A stretch of DNA of 64,000 nucleotides from Metarhizium brunneum (Eukaryota > Ascomycota > Sordariomycetes > Hypocreales > Clavicipitaceae): positions 62,001-126,000 of the forward strand of contig NC_089426.1 in assembly GCF_013426205.1 (NCBI RefSeq), read 5' to 3'. The position numbers and the translations under genes are program-made. Each line of letters begins with the position of its first letter. The first letter of the stretch is position 1. The notes beneath the pieces are model-generated. The model was not told the origin of the DNA. It made no database searches and saw only the letters and a program-made list of their open reading frames with translations. Shown here one piece after another: positions 1-12,917 of this stretch.

Positions 1-3000
1 TGTACGCTGGGACACGCTTAGAAAGCCTGTCCTCCAGCCCTGCAGTCACTCTCTTCATTTCCGCCTGCAGCCCATTTGATTCTATGGCAAGGCGATCTTT
101 GATGTGCAGGAATGCTACCAGTATTGACTTGCTGCTCTCTCTGGGTGTAATCACATCGGCTACTGCCTCGACTTCAACGCCGTCGGCGACATTCGCCTGC
201 ACATGATATTCGACGTCGCCGAGCTCCACGCGTTGACCATTAATCTTGACTTGGGAGTCCTTGCGAGCGACGAAGGTGAGACTGCCGTCCGTATTATAGC
301 GCACCAAGTCTCCTGACTTATATAACCGTCCGTGACGGCCTGGATAACCAGGAGCACCGCGGACAAGCCACTTGGGGTCAATAATATATGCAGCTGCCGT
401 CTTTTCGGCATCACCGAGATAGCCATCGCCAACTAACGGACCTTCTAATAGAAGTTCTCCCACATTTCCAATAGCAACCAGTTGGTCATGATCCGAGACG
501 TTAACCAGCCATGTGTTCAAGCCGATGCCACTTCCAATACTAGGAGTGGCACCCGTGTTTTCACTCATCGGAACAAATGTTGCCCTGATGCTACACTCGG
601 CAGGCCCGTATGTATTAAGAGTCTCGCAGTGCTTTGCCCACTCCGAGGCCATGTGACCGGACAAAAACTCTCCTCCAAATTGCAAATGCTTTAAACTTGC
701 CATCTCCGACGGCTGTAACGTACTTGCAACTGACGGATTGACGTCGAGGAAATTGGCATTGTAACGTCGGAATGAGCCTGCAAGGTCATTGAGGGCCTCT
801 GAGTCAGAGGGTATGCAAAGACAGCCACCTGCCGTAAGAGTATGCAGGACGTTTGACCATGAGATATCGAATGCATACTTGACGAAATCATATACCCTAG
901 AGGAGCTTGTAAACCCCATTCCGATTTGCTGGTAGCGGATAGCGCTGCTAAAGTTCGCATGCGTTATTATTGCGCCCTTGGGAGTTCCTGTACTGCCAGA
1001 CGTAAAGACCACGTAAAGTTTATGCCAAGGTTGGACTTTTGTACGCGGCATAGGTCGCCGGCTCAGGTCTGCCATGTGTTCATTATCGACGACGACCACG
1101 GGCCGCTCTGTTAGCTGGCTAGCTACCTCGGCAGCGGAAAAAGATGACAGTATCACTACAGGATCAACTTGTTGTACAATGGTACGGAGACGTTCAACGG
1201 GCTGTGCGGCGTCCATTGCAAGCGACGCGCCTCCAGCCTTCATAACTGCCATCTGTGCCACCGGAGTCCACCGGGACTTCTCAAAGCAAAGAGGGACAAT
1301 TATATCAGGCTTAACGCCCTTATCAATAAGATAGTTAGCTAATCGGTTAGATATTTCGTCGAGTTCTGCGTAGGTCCAGTCACCATCCCAGGCACATACG
1401 GCTGGGGCGTCGGGTTGGCGGTGTGCTGTTTCAGTAAAGATATCGTGCACTAGTACATTTGCTGTCTCCGGGATGGTGCTGTTCCAATTCCAAATATCAA
1501 GTAAATCCTGTCGATCAATAGAGTCCATATCGGCCAATAATCTGGATTCTTGCACCGTAACTTGTGACTCTGCCGCAGTCGAGGAGCTGTCACTTGTGAC
1601 AAAGGTAGTAACAAAATTCTTCACTAGTGAAGCCACTCGAAGTGCTTGCTGCTCAGATAAACAAGATAGATGGTAGTCAAGATAAAAGCCTGCTTGCTTG
1701 ATGCCGTAAGACACACTAAGAGAAATGTCATACTATTCAAAAATGTCAGCGAGATGATGGTTATAACCGGAGGTCTTTGCTTGCGTTCCCTACCTCGGTC
1801 GGGTCTTCCCCATCGATTTCGGCTATTTCGATATGCTGTTTTTCCTCATCTTCTCCGGCCTCTTCGTCATCTCTTTGGAAAGACATGACGGTGTTGAATA
1901 ATGCTTGTCCAGCGGGGAGATCAAGCTGATGCTGGATGTCGGCTAAAGAGCAATGTTGGAAGCCGAGGTCCTGCAAAACCTGCTGATGGATGCTTTTCAG
2001 AAAACACTCTTGCGTCCCCTCCCGCGAAATGTCGGCGCGACACACAAGTAGATTAGCGAATGCACCTATGGAATTTTCTATGCCCGGGAATAGGTCTCGG
2101 CCAGAAGCAAGATACCCGAAGCATACAGAATCTTTGCCTGTGTAAGCTGCCAAGGTAAGAGCCCAGGCAGTCTGAAACAAACTTGCGGGGGTGACAGACT
2201 GTGCTTCGCAGAAGTCCTGGAGTTTGGCAAAAGATTCTCCAGTTATGTCGACATGGACCATGGCCGTTGCATTACCGGGCTGCGCGACGGCTAAAAGCTG
2301 AGGGAAGAAGCATGGCTCAAGGCCCAGCAACTTGTTCTTCCAGTACTGCATCTTTTCTTTGATCGGAGTTTCGTTCAGTGCACGAGCAAAGTCGAGGCTG
2401 GTGTCCGAAAGACATCCTGCACCCAGCGTACCTAGATATGCACTCGTCCAATCTTTGACTATTATTGCCGTTGAGGCGCCATCCGTGATGGCGTGACTCA
2501 TTTCTAGTAGACCGATAACGTGGGATTCATCTGCAATCTTGCAAAGCGTGAGGCGATGGGGAGGTTTTGGCTGGTGATGATACACCGCTGGTGCCGCCTC
2601 TTTAAGCAACCTCATCGCTGACGATTTATCTGCGCTGTGGACCAGCATGACATCTCCGCGAAATGACTCCAAGATGACCTGATCGTATGCTGCATTTGAG
2701 CCCACCCCTTCAATGAAGACACTACGCAGAGCGGGGTGGCGTGCGATGACGGCTTGCCAGGATTCGGCTAGATGCTCAAGCTCTATCGGGAAGTCGCTGT
2801 GAGACTTGATCTCGAACATACTAGAGGTTTGGTATGCCGCCGAATCGCGAAGCTGGCTGAGAAGAATGCCATCCACCATTGGTGAGCATGGGTAAACGCC
2901 ACCTGTTACAGCGTTGTTGATGGTCTCAATGTTTGGAAGGGTGCGGGTTTCAAGCTCTTCAAGTGCGTCATAATCTACGCCAAGTAACTCATAGTCGCAG

Positions 3001-6000
3001 AGAGTTCTTGACGATTTTCTGGCGGCAGCAAGATGACTACATATAGTTTGTAGAGATACACCAACCTGCGTGATCCACTTGCGGATAAGATGCTGGTATG
3101 AAATGTGGCGGTTCCAAGAGAAAGTGAAGTGAGTGCACCCTCCTTCAACAGTTGCGTTAATCTCAAAGAGGGACGACACGGGAAGTGCTGGCCCTACATC
3201 AGACACATCATTCAAGCTGGCAACCTCAAAAAGAGCATTTTCTTGCTCCAACTGCTGAAATTGACCGTGATAGTTGAAGACGACTTCCATAGTAGAATCG
3301 TGGGATTTGAAAGCATCCATTCCCTTGGGGTTCAAGTATCGCGAAGCAAAATAAGCCCAGCCGTTTGCCGGAAGACGCCTTCTCGAGTCTTTGACAAGTC
3401 TAACAATATTCGCAGACAGCTTGTTCCTGCAAACATGAATCGGGCCCATGGTAGTAAACCATCCAACGGTTCGAGACAGGTCAATGTCCGCACTCCAAGG
3501 CTCACGGCCATGGCACTCGTTGAATATGGTCAGTCCATTGCGCTCCTGAAAGACTTGGAAAAAGGCGTCCCAAATAGCTGAGAGAAGGAGCTCAACTGGC
3601 TCTGTATTGAAAGCATTATTGGCATCTTTAAGTAAAAGGGCCGTTGTATCGTGATCCACCTTGATATTTGCCTCAATGTGATCTCGGGTTGCATTTGGCG
3701 TGGTGTCGCTGAAGTTCCAAAAAGACAGGTTATTATGGACTCCTTCTGTGGAAAGCACATGCTCCGGATCCAGCGCAGATGTTTGAGCCCTCTCAGACTG
3801 GAGATGGCCCCAGACTTGGAACGGCAAGCCGGCTTGAGGGGTGCCGCTGCCATTGAGCAGCATCTCCAGGTCATCTAAAATGATGCGCCAGGAAACCAGA
3901 TCAACGACCAAATGGTGCATCACCATGATGAGATATTGGCCACCAGAAGGCAGGTCACATAGATCTGCGGAGAAGACAGGACCATGTTGGACATTCAGTT
4001 CTCGCTGCCTGCGCATGGCCATAGTCTCCATGTCCGATATTGACTGGAGCTGCGAGAATCCAACGTGGTAGACACCATCGGCGGGCTCCAGCACCCGCTG
4101 CATCCAGCAGCCGTTTCCTGTCTTTTCAAATCGCGCTCTGAGCATAGAGTGGCATTGAACAATCTTGAGGATTGCCGCCGAGAGTTTGTCGGGCGACACT
4201 GGACGCGTGATTTTGACGTAGAAGCTCTGGTTACAGTAAAAGTCACGATTGTCGATATTGTCGGAAACTTGGGAGAAGAACCACTGTTGGATGGGCGTAA
4301 GACCAAAGACTGTGTTGACTTGTTCCATCTGGGATGGTATCGAGGCGACTGTACCTGTCGACAGTCGCGCAACCTCGGCCAGCGTCTTGGCCCTGAGTAA
4401 TGTTGCCACCGAGAAGTTCACATTAGAAGCACGGCACTGAGGGCTTAGTCTCATGGCAGAGATGGAATCACCACCGTTGGCAATGAAGGATCGCTCGAGG
4501 TTGACGTCCTTTTTCGGTACATTTAAAACGACGCTGCAGGCATCGCGGATCACGTCTTCTGCGTCGTTGGCCGCATCTCGAGCCGCAGGGCCACGAGAAG
4601 TCTGGTTGATATCTGCGTATGTTTGGGGGCTCAAAGCAGCAAGCCATTCCTCGACAAGCTTGCGATTCAGCTTTCCAGATGCATTCAGTGGGATATTCTT
4701 GACTGCGACCCAGACAGAAGGGACCATGTAAGCGGGAACTGCGGCGTCCAAATGAGCTCGCAGGTTTGTGATGAAGTCTTGGACTGGTAACTTGGAGTTG
4801 CGCGGCACGAGCTCAACACCTGGGGACGCAGAATCGCCATGCTCATACTCGTTCAAGCTGAATATTCCGACGAGCCGACCTTGGCACAAGCCCGCCTTGG
4901 GGAGCAGCGATACAGCTTGGCGAACAGATGGAGAGCCGGCGATGTGGTTCTCGACCTCGCCCAGCTCTACGCGTTGGCCGTTGATCTTGACTTGGGAGTC
5001 CTTGCGACCGATGAAGATTAGGTTTCCGTGCTGGTCGTATCGTACCAAGTCGCCTGTCTTGTATAGACGGCCGCGGCGGCCGCCATGGCCAGGCAGGCCC
5101 GGTAGGCCTCGAAGCAGCCATGCAGGGTCGTTGATGAAGGCTGTCGCCGTCTTCTCTGCATCGTCGAGATAGCCAGGGCCAACCGAGGGTCCCTCGAGAA
5201 GCAGCTCGCCAATGGCGCCCACCGGCACCAGAGACCCCCCCGTGGCCGCATCAGCCACCCATGTCACGACCCCAACGCCCCTTCCGATGGTTGCGCCACT
5301 CTCGACGTTGGCATCCACGTTTGCAACCGTCGATGTTGGCGTGCACTCGCATGGTCCGTACGAATTCCTCAAGCGCTTCACCTGTGACGCCCAGCACCTG
5401 GCGTCCTCTGTCGAAAGTCGCTCGCCTCCGAGGATGAGCGTGTCCAACGACTCCAGAACCTCTCTCGGAAGCAGTCTGGCCGCCGAAGGCGTCATCTCCA
5501 CGTGCGTTATCTGGAACCGACCAAGGGAGCCTGCCAGGTCGCTTTGGCGCTCCTCGTCCGATGGGATACAGAGGCACGCGCCGCACTCAAACGCACCGAG
5601 CATATTGGCCCAGGCTACGTCGAACGCGTATGACGCGAAATCGTAGACGCGTGAGCCGGCTTGGAAGCCGTGGGCACCGTGTTGATTTCGCAAAGCGCTG
5701 CTGAGGTTAGAGTGCGTAACGACAACACCCTTTGGTATTCCTGTGCTGCCCGATGTGAAGACGACGTAAAGCCTATTCCAAGGCTTCACTTCGGGGAGCT
5801 GTTTCGCGGATGACGGGCCACTCCGTAATTGTGACAAGAATTCGCTGTTTATCACGAGCGTCGGCTGGTCAGTCAGCCGACCGGCCAGTTGCTGGTTGGA
5901 CGACGACGATAATATCAGACTTGGCTCGACCTGCTGCGTCATTGTACGAAGGCGATCCTCAGGTAAAGTAGAATCCAGCAAGACAGATGCGCCGCCCGCC

Positions 6001-9000
6001 TTCATGACGGCTAATGCTGTCACGGGCGTCCATTTAGATTTCTCAAAACAAAGTGGCACAATCGAGTCCGGTGTAACGCCTATGCTAACCAGGTGACAGG
6101 CAAGCCGAGTTGCCAATCGATCAAGTTCAGCATAAGTCCAGTCACCATCCCAGGCAGTAACTGCGAGAGACTCTGGTTGTCTTCGCACGGTTTCTGTTAC
6201 GAGTTCGTGTATAGGTGTCTCGATAGTCGCGGGAAATTTACTGTTCCAGCCCCAAATATCCTCGAGGTCCCGGTGACTGATGGTTTCGATTTCGGCTACA
6301 CTTTTTTTGATGTTGGCTGAATCACATAGCTGACGGAGGACCTGATCAAGATGATTTGCGAGTCTCTCCAGCTGTGTGGCGGAAATGACATTTGAGTCGT
6401 AGCCAAATCGCAAGCGTACTCCATGTGCTTCCAGGTCGCAGTCAAGAGTCAGGGCGTGCGTGTCAAACTCGGCCAACGCGTCGTCGTCTTCATCACTGTC
6501 GCCTCCGGTCGCGATGAATAGTCTACTATGCGGGACGCAACCTTGTTCCTTACCTTGTATTACAAGCAGCGTCTGAAACTGGCATGCGGCGTTAGTTTTC
6601 TGGCTTGACTGGCGGATTCGCTGCAGTCCACTCTGCTCATATTCAGTCAGTTCTACAGTCTGCGATTGTGCCTGGAGCAAAAAATGCTCCAGGGTGCTTT
6701 TTCTGTCAATTGCCATTCGTACAGGCACCGTCGCGATTGTTGGCCCGATTATTTGGTCAATACCCGGTATGTTCATTGTCCTCCCCGTTGTAGTCATTCC
6801 GAATAACGCGTCATCTGTGTTAGTATAAGAAGCAGCGACGATGCCCCAGGCCGCCCGTAGCACCGTTGAAGCCGTTGCGTTGACCTTGGGCCATTCAATC
6901 CCCTCAACATGATGCACGGATACCGCATCGGTCCTTGGTTGGTAATTTGGGGACGGGAGTGCAGGGAATATGGGTGCCTCCAATTCCTCGAATTGGGAAC
7001 GCCAGAATTGGGCTGCCCGCGTGTCATTCACGTCCATAATGTGCTTCACGAACCGCTGAAACGGAGGAGATGGGGTCAATATTGGCTGTTCGAATTCTTC
7101 GTAAGCTTTCTCCAGCTTTTCAAGAATAAGTGGCATCGACCAGCCATCATATAACGCATGGTGAATTGTCCACACAAAAAAGCGTCGGTGTTCATCATCG
7201 TCTTCGACAACCGCGAACCGTACGAGCGGCGTACCCAGGCCAATAGGCAGCTGCTCATCTGCACGCCGATATGCGTCAAGATTGGGCATTCCGACCGTAG
7301 ACGACCATTGAGTCGGCTGGTTGATGATGACCTGCAGCAGTCCCTGTCCAGCCAAATCAATAATGCGTGTTCGCAATATCGGTGTGGTTTTCACGACTTT
7401 CTCCCACGCAGCCTGGAAATGAGAGACATCGACAGAGGGACGAAGCTCAAAAACATTTCTGGCGAGGTAATCACCTGCTCGTTTCGATGTGAGAGCCAGG
7501 AGACCCTCCTGCAGAGGTGTGCAAGGGAATGCATCTTCAATCTGGGTGGCATCAACCTTGCAGCCAACCGCCATCTCCCTGCAAGCTGTTCCGATATCGA
7601 TGCCACGTTTCAGCAGAGAAAATGGTTGAATAGCCTGATTGGAATTCGTTTCAGGGCATGTTTTCATAACGACAGCAAGTTCACTTAATTGCGGTTGGTT
7701 GAATATGTCCGCGACGGTGAAGAAGAACCCCTGATCGCGCGCCAAAGCCACCAACCTCATAGCCGCGATCGAATCGCCGCCAAGGTGCAGGAAGCTGTCA
7801 TTTGCTGCGATTTTGTCTGGATTTATAGCAAGCACATGTGACCAGAGAGCTTGAAGACTTTGCTCCGTCTCCGTAGTGGGCAATCGCCGCTCATCACTCG
7901 ACGCATTCAGCACCATCAGCTCCTCTAGGGTCATTGCTTCACCTAAAGCCCGGAGTCGTTGCCGATCCAATTTCCCTGTTGCCGTCATGGGGAATTTTTC
8001 TATCGGCACGTACGCGGATGGTATCATATATGACGGGATATGCGCGGCAAGACTGTCGTGCAGTCCGGCGACGATCGCCTTCGTCTTCAACCGGAGGGCT
8101 TTGACGCTAGCAGCAGTCAAGTCAGTGACGAAGGCTACGAGTGTTGACTTGACCCCGTCTCGAGGCACAATGACCTCAGCCACAACCCGGACATGTACGT
8201 CGTCTTTGGTGATTTGCTCCAGTATGTGGTGTTCTACCTCGGCCAACTCGAGCCGCTGGCCATTGATCTTGACCTGGGAATCTTTACGGCCGATAAAGAC
8301 GAGGCTTCCATCTGGATTATACCGTACCAAATCTCCCGTTTTGTACAAACGCCCGCGGCGGCCAGCATGATGACCTGCAGCACCTCGAAGCAGCCACGAG
8401 GGGTTCTCTATAAATGCGGCCGCTGTCTTGTCCGGGTCGTCGAGATATCCTGCACCAACCAGGGGGCCTTCCAGCACAAGCTCACCAACGGCGCCGACAG
8501 GCACGAGCACATCAACCCTTTCTGGGTCGGTGACCCAAGTGACCAAGCCAACACCCTTTCCAATTGTCAATCTATCAACACTGTCGGGAGTGATAGTAGC
8601 CACGCTTGCCGTAGGGGTGCATTCACACGGGCCGTACGGCGACTTCAAGTCTACCATGTCTGACCATCGTCTAGCGTACTCCGTGGACATTCTTTCACCG
8701 CCTAAAATTAGCGTTTTTAGCGATCTAATAACGTCATCCTGAAGAACAGCCGCGGCCGACGGGGTCAAATCTACAATGCTGGGCCGTAGCCGCTGAATGG
8801 AGCCCACCAGGTCGTTTTTTCGCTCGTTTTCTGACGGGATGCACAAACATCCACCGCACGTGAAAATATTTATAAAGTTTGACCAAGTCGTGTCAAAGGC
8901 GTATGATGTGAAATCGTATACCCTGGAGTCCGGCTGATAACCTTGGGCATGTCGTTGATGCCAGGCGGCACTACTAATGTTTGCGTGTGTCATAACAGCG

Positions 9001-12000
9001 CCCTTTGGAGTTCCAGTACTTCCAGATGTGAAGATCAAGTAGGCATTGTTGCTAGATTTCACGACTGGCAGATGGGCAGCATTATCAGGCACACCCATCA
9101 TGGCCAGATGTTCATCATCAACCACCACCGTCGGCCGATCCGAGTCTATGAGCTGGCTGGCAGCTTTTCGGTTGGTCTTTGACGATACAATCAGCGGTGC
9201 CTTGATTTGTCGTACAATATTTCGCCTACGCTGCTCAGGCTGGCTCGAGTCTAGCAGCACCGACGCTCCGCCCGCCTTCATAACTGCGAGCATCGCGACT
9301 GGCGTCCACCGCGACTTCTCGAACCAGAGCGGGACAATGACGTCTGGACAGACACCTCTCCTGGCTAAGTCATGCGCAAGCCTAGTTGAAAGGCTGTCCA
9401 GCTCGCTGTACGTCCAATCACCGTCCCATGCACAAACAGCCGCGGCATCGGGCTGCCGTCGCGTCGTCTCTGCAATCATGTCATGGACAGGCGTCTCCAC
9501 GGTGTCTGGTACCGTAGCATTCCAAGTCCAGATGCGCCGCAGGTCGTGTTCGCCGAGCATCTCAATCTCCCCAAGACTCTTGTCAAGATTGGTCGGATTA
9601 CACATTTGCCGAATAATGTGGTCCATTTGTATCGCCAACCCGCCAACCTGGTCGGATGGCAATATGCTCGAATCAAATACAATCCGGAACCTTAGACCTC
9701 GTTCCCGGAGATCACATTCAATAGTAAGAGCATAAGGATCGACATCGGCAAGTCCCTGGTCTCGGTTTTGGTCGTCATGGCTTCGTTTCACAAAGAGCTC
9801 ACTTTCATCTTCAACATCTTTATCGTCGGGCTGAACCACCAAGAGGGTTTGGAACCCGCAAGCCGCCGCAGCTTTTGTGCTTGCTCCACGGATGCTCTGC
9901 AGGCCCGTCTGCTCATACGCCGTCATCTCCACGGATTGTGCCTGATACTGGTGGAGAAGCCGCTCAATGCTCTGAGTCTTGTCCAAAACCACTCGAACTG
10001 GGACAGTGGCAATCGTAGGTCCCACCATTCTCTCGATGCCAGCCACCGCCGCCTGCCGTCCCGCTACCGTGACTCCGAACACGACATCGTGTGAGTTGGT
10101 GAACTGGGAGGCCAATACAGCTAGGGCAACTCTCACAACTATCGAAGGCGTCACATCAATCTTGGGCCACTCTAAGCTTTCGACGACATGTGTAGTGGTT
10201 GAGTCCGACCGAGGTTGGTATTTTGGCGATGGAAGCACGGGGAACATGGTCGCTTCCGAGTCCTCAAACAGCGTTTCCCAGTACTTGTTTGCGTCTGCGG
10301 TGTCATGGGCTCCGCTGAGATGCTTAACAAAGCCTTGAAATGGTGGCTGTTGTGACAGTGTCTCTCCCCTGTACGCTTTGTCCAGAGCCTCGAACATGAG
10401 CGACAGAGACCATCCATCATATAGAGCATGATGGATGGTCAGCGAGAAGAATCTTTCGTCTTCGTCGTCCTGGCGCTTCACCATGGCGAACTGCACCAAA
10501 GGCGTGCCCAGGCCAACCATGGGCTTCTTGCTCGTACCCGTGTCTTCCTCGACGTTGGCGAGCTTTTCCGTTGGTGACCAAGACATGGATTCGTCGATGA
10601 CTACTTGCACCAGTCCTTGGCCGGCGATGTCTGCAATGCGTGTGCGCAAAATCGGAGTCACCCTCACTAGCTTGGCCAGCGCTTCCCGAAAGCGCGAAAT
10701 GTCGACCCATGGCTGTAACTCGAGCAGATGGCGCGCAACATAATGGTTCCCGCCTTTTGCTGTCAAGGCTAGCAAGCCTTCCTGAAGAGGCGTACATGGG
10801 AAAATATCAGTAATCGCGGCTGTGCTCACTTTACACAACCTCGCAGCCTCGATTCGAGCTGCCTGAATATCCACAGAAGCTCGCAGCAGTGAATACGGTT
10901 TGATGCCCTGCTGCCTGTCTGCTCCAGGTAATTTGCCAATCACCATTGCTTGATCACTCAGTCGGGGATACTTCAACACGTGAGCGGCAGCGAGAGAATG
11001 TCCTTGCTCACGCAAAGCCCCTACCAGCCTCATGGCACCAATGGAATTGCCGCCAAGTTTCAAGAAGCTGTCGTCGGCCCTGATCAGTTCAGCATCAATT
11101 CCAAGGATGGACGACCAGAATCCTTGGAGTAGTTTTTCTAATGGCGAATCAGGAAGGGGGTGCTGGCGTTCCCCATTCCCATTCAACCGCATTACCTCCC
11201 CCAAAGACAGGTCCCGTCCCATTTCCCGCAACCTTCGCCGGTCGACCTTGCCTGTCACTGTGACTGGAAGGCTCTCTAGAGGTATATATGCAGAGGGTAT
11301 CATATAAGTTGGTATTTGCTGCGCGAGCTTCTCGTCTAAGCCGTCGGTGATGTTCTTCGTCTCCGTTTGACGTACTCCTTGTGCGTCCACGACAGCCAAG
11401 GTTGGGATCTGCAAGAACACTACCAGCAGTGTTTTGTTGCTATCCCGAGTGGTGATGATGTCAGCCACAATCTGAATATTGGTGCCGTCTCTAATGTTTG
11501 TCCGTACATGGTGCTCGACATCGCCCAGCTCAACACGCTGGCCATTGATTTTCACCTGATTGTCTTTTCGAGCAACAAAGGCAAGGGTACCATCTGTGTT
11601 TTGTCGTACCAAGTCGCCTGTTTTATATAGCCTTCCGCAGCGACCCGGCTGTCCGGGCGCACCACGCAGTAGCCAGGCAGGGTCTTCAACGAAAGCCGCC
11701 GCGGTTTTCTCAACATCACCAAGATAGCCACCGCCAACAAGAGGCCCTTCAAGAAGCAACTCGCCGACACCACCAATCGGGACAAGCGCGTCCAGGTCTT
11801 CTGCGTCGACTACCCAAGTAACAACACCCACGCCTTTTCCAATACTGGCACCGACACTGTCGGAGTTGACTGTTGCTATGGTGGATGTTGGCGTGCATTC
11901 ACATGGGCCATAGGGGTTCAAGACCTCAGTCATGGCGGCCCATCGCTTGGCCATTTGCAGCGGCAGGCTTTCGCCGCCCAGCACCAAGGTTTTCAGGGAC

Positions 12001-12917
12001 CTAATGCTCTGTTCCGGGAGAATTGCCGCCGTTGTTGGAGTTAAATCAGCATAGGTAATTCCGAACCTCTGGATACATCCAGCCAAATCATCTCTCCGCT
12101 CTGCCTCGGATGGCACGCAGAGGCATGAGCCACAAGTGAAGGAATGCAGAGCATTCGACCAGGAAACATCAAAAGCATACGACGCAAAATCTAGGACCCG
12201 GGAATTCTCGCGAAAGCCATGAAGACTCTGCTGATATCTAACTGCGCTACTGAAATTGGAATGCGTGACAATGACGCCTTTTGGGGTGCCGGTGCTGCCG
12301 GATGTGAAAACCACATACAATGTATCCGAAGGTCGGGCCCTCGGGAGTTTGGCGGGTGCCTGGAAATCTATCAAATGTTCGACATAGACGTCGTCAATGA
12401 CCATGGTCGGTTTTCTGATGAGCCGCCTTGCCGAGTCATGCATGAGTGCCGATGATAGCGCCAATACTGGGTTTACCTGGGCAATGACAGCTTGCAGGCG
12501 TTCCTCTGGCAGGTTCACGTCGAGCAAAACAGATGCTCCGCCTGCCTTCATCACGGCTAGCATAGCGATGGACGTGAACCGAGATTTCTCAAAGTAGATG
12601 GGTACAACCAACCCAGGTCCTATGCCGAGGCAAATAAGCTGATGTGCCAAGAGCGAAGACAAAGTATCAAGCTCGTGGTATGTCCAGTCACCATCCCAAG
12701 CACATACAGCCAAGGCATCGGGTCGATTTCTGGCCGTCTCGGCGATGAGATCGTATACAAGGGCCTCCTCAGCCTTGGGCAAAATACTGTTCCAGCGCCA
12801 TATGGTCTGGAGGTCTTGCTGGCTAGCCATGTTGTGGTGGCGATGAAGCGCAATTCCGTCTTCTTCATAGGCGCCATTTGGTACAGTTTGGTTTTGGTAG
12901 CCAAGAAGAGGAGCCAT
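1..12917 (-). CDS. Nonribosomal peptide synthetase, multimodular (C-terminal part beyond window)
   Basis: The gene encodes an NRPS that activates amino acids and joins them on carrier domains. Exon 1 (12917-1794) codes for 3708 residues, a 61 bp intron follows (1793-1733, branch CTGAC, phase 0), and exon 2 runs 1732 to the window edge. The join restores the usual C-domain sequence DPTE-YDISL. Approximate domain order in residues: A1 35-560 (FTSGSTGTPKG near 206), T1 with GGNS near 624, C1 with HHALYDG near 829, A2 1115-1640, T2 GGDS near 1715, C2 HHALYDG near 1920, A3 2215-2730, T3 GGDS near 2816, E domain with HHLVVDLVSWRI near 3000, C3 with SHAITDG near 3476, then A4, cut by the window. With no leading C domain, A1 is probably the initiation module. 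The E domain implies a D-configured third residue. The start chosen is the ATG at 12917 (good context); the frame is open to 12953 but begins there with GTG. The product is unknown. Confidence 0.95.

Noticed and set aside
1761..1793. Stop codon as the true end of the NRPS
   Set aside because: C-domain sequence continues in another frame across a consensus 61 bp intron, followed by a full A domain.
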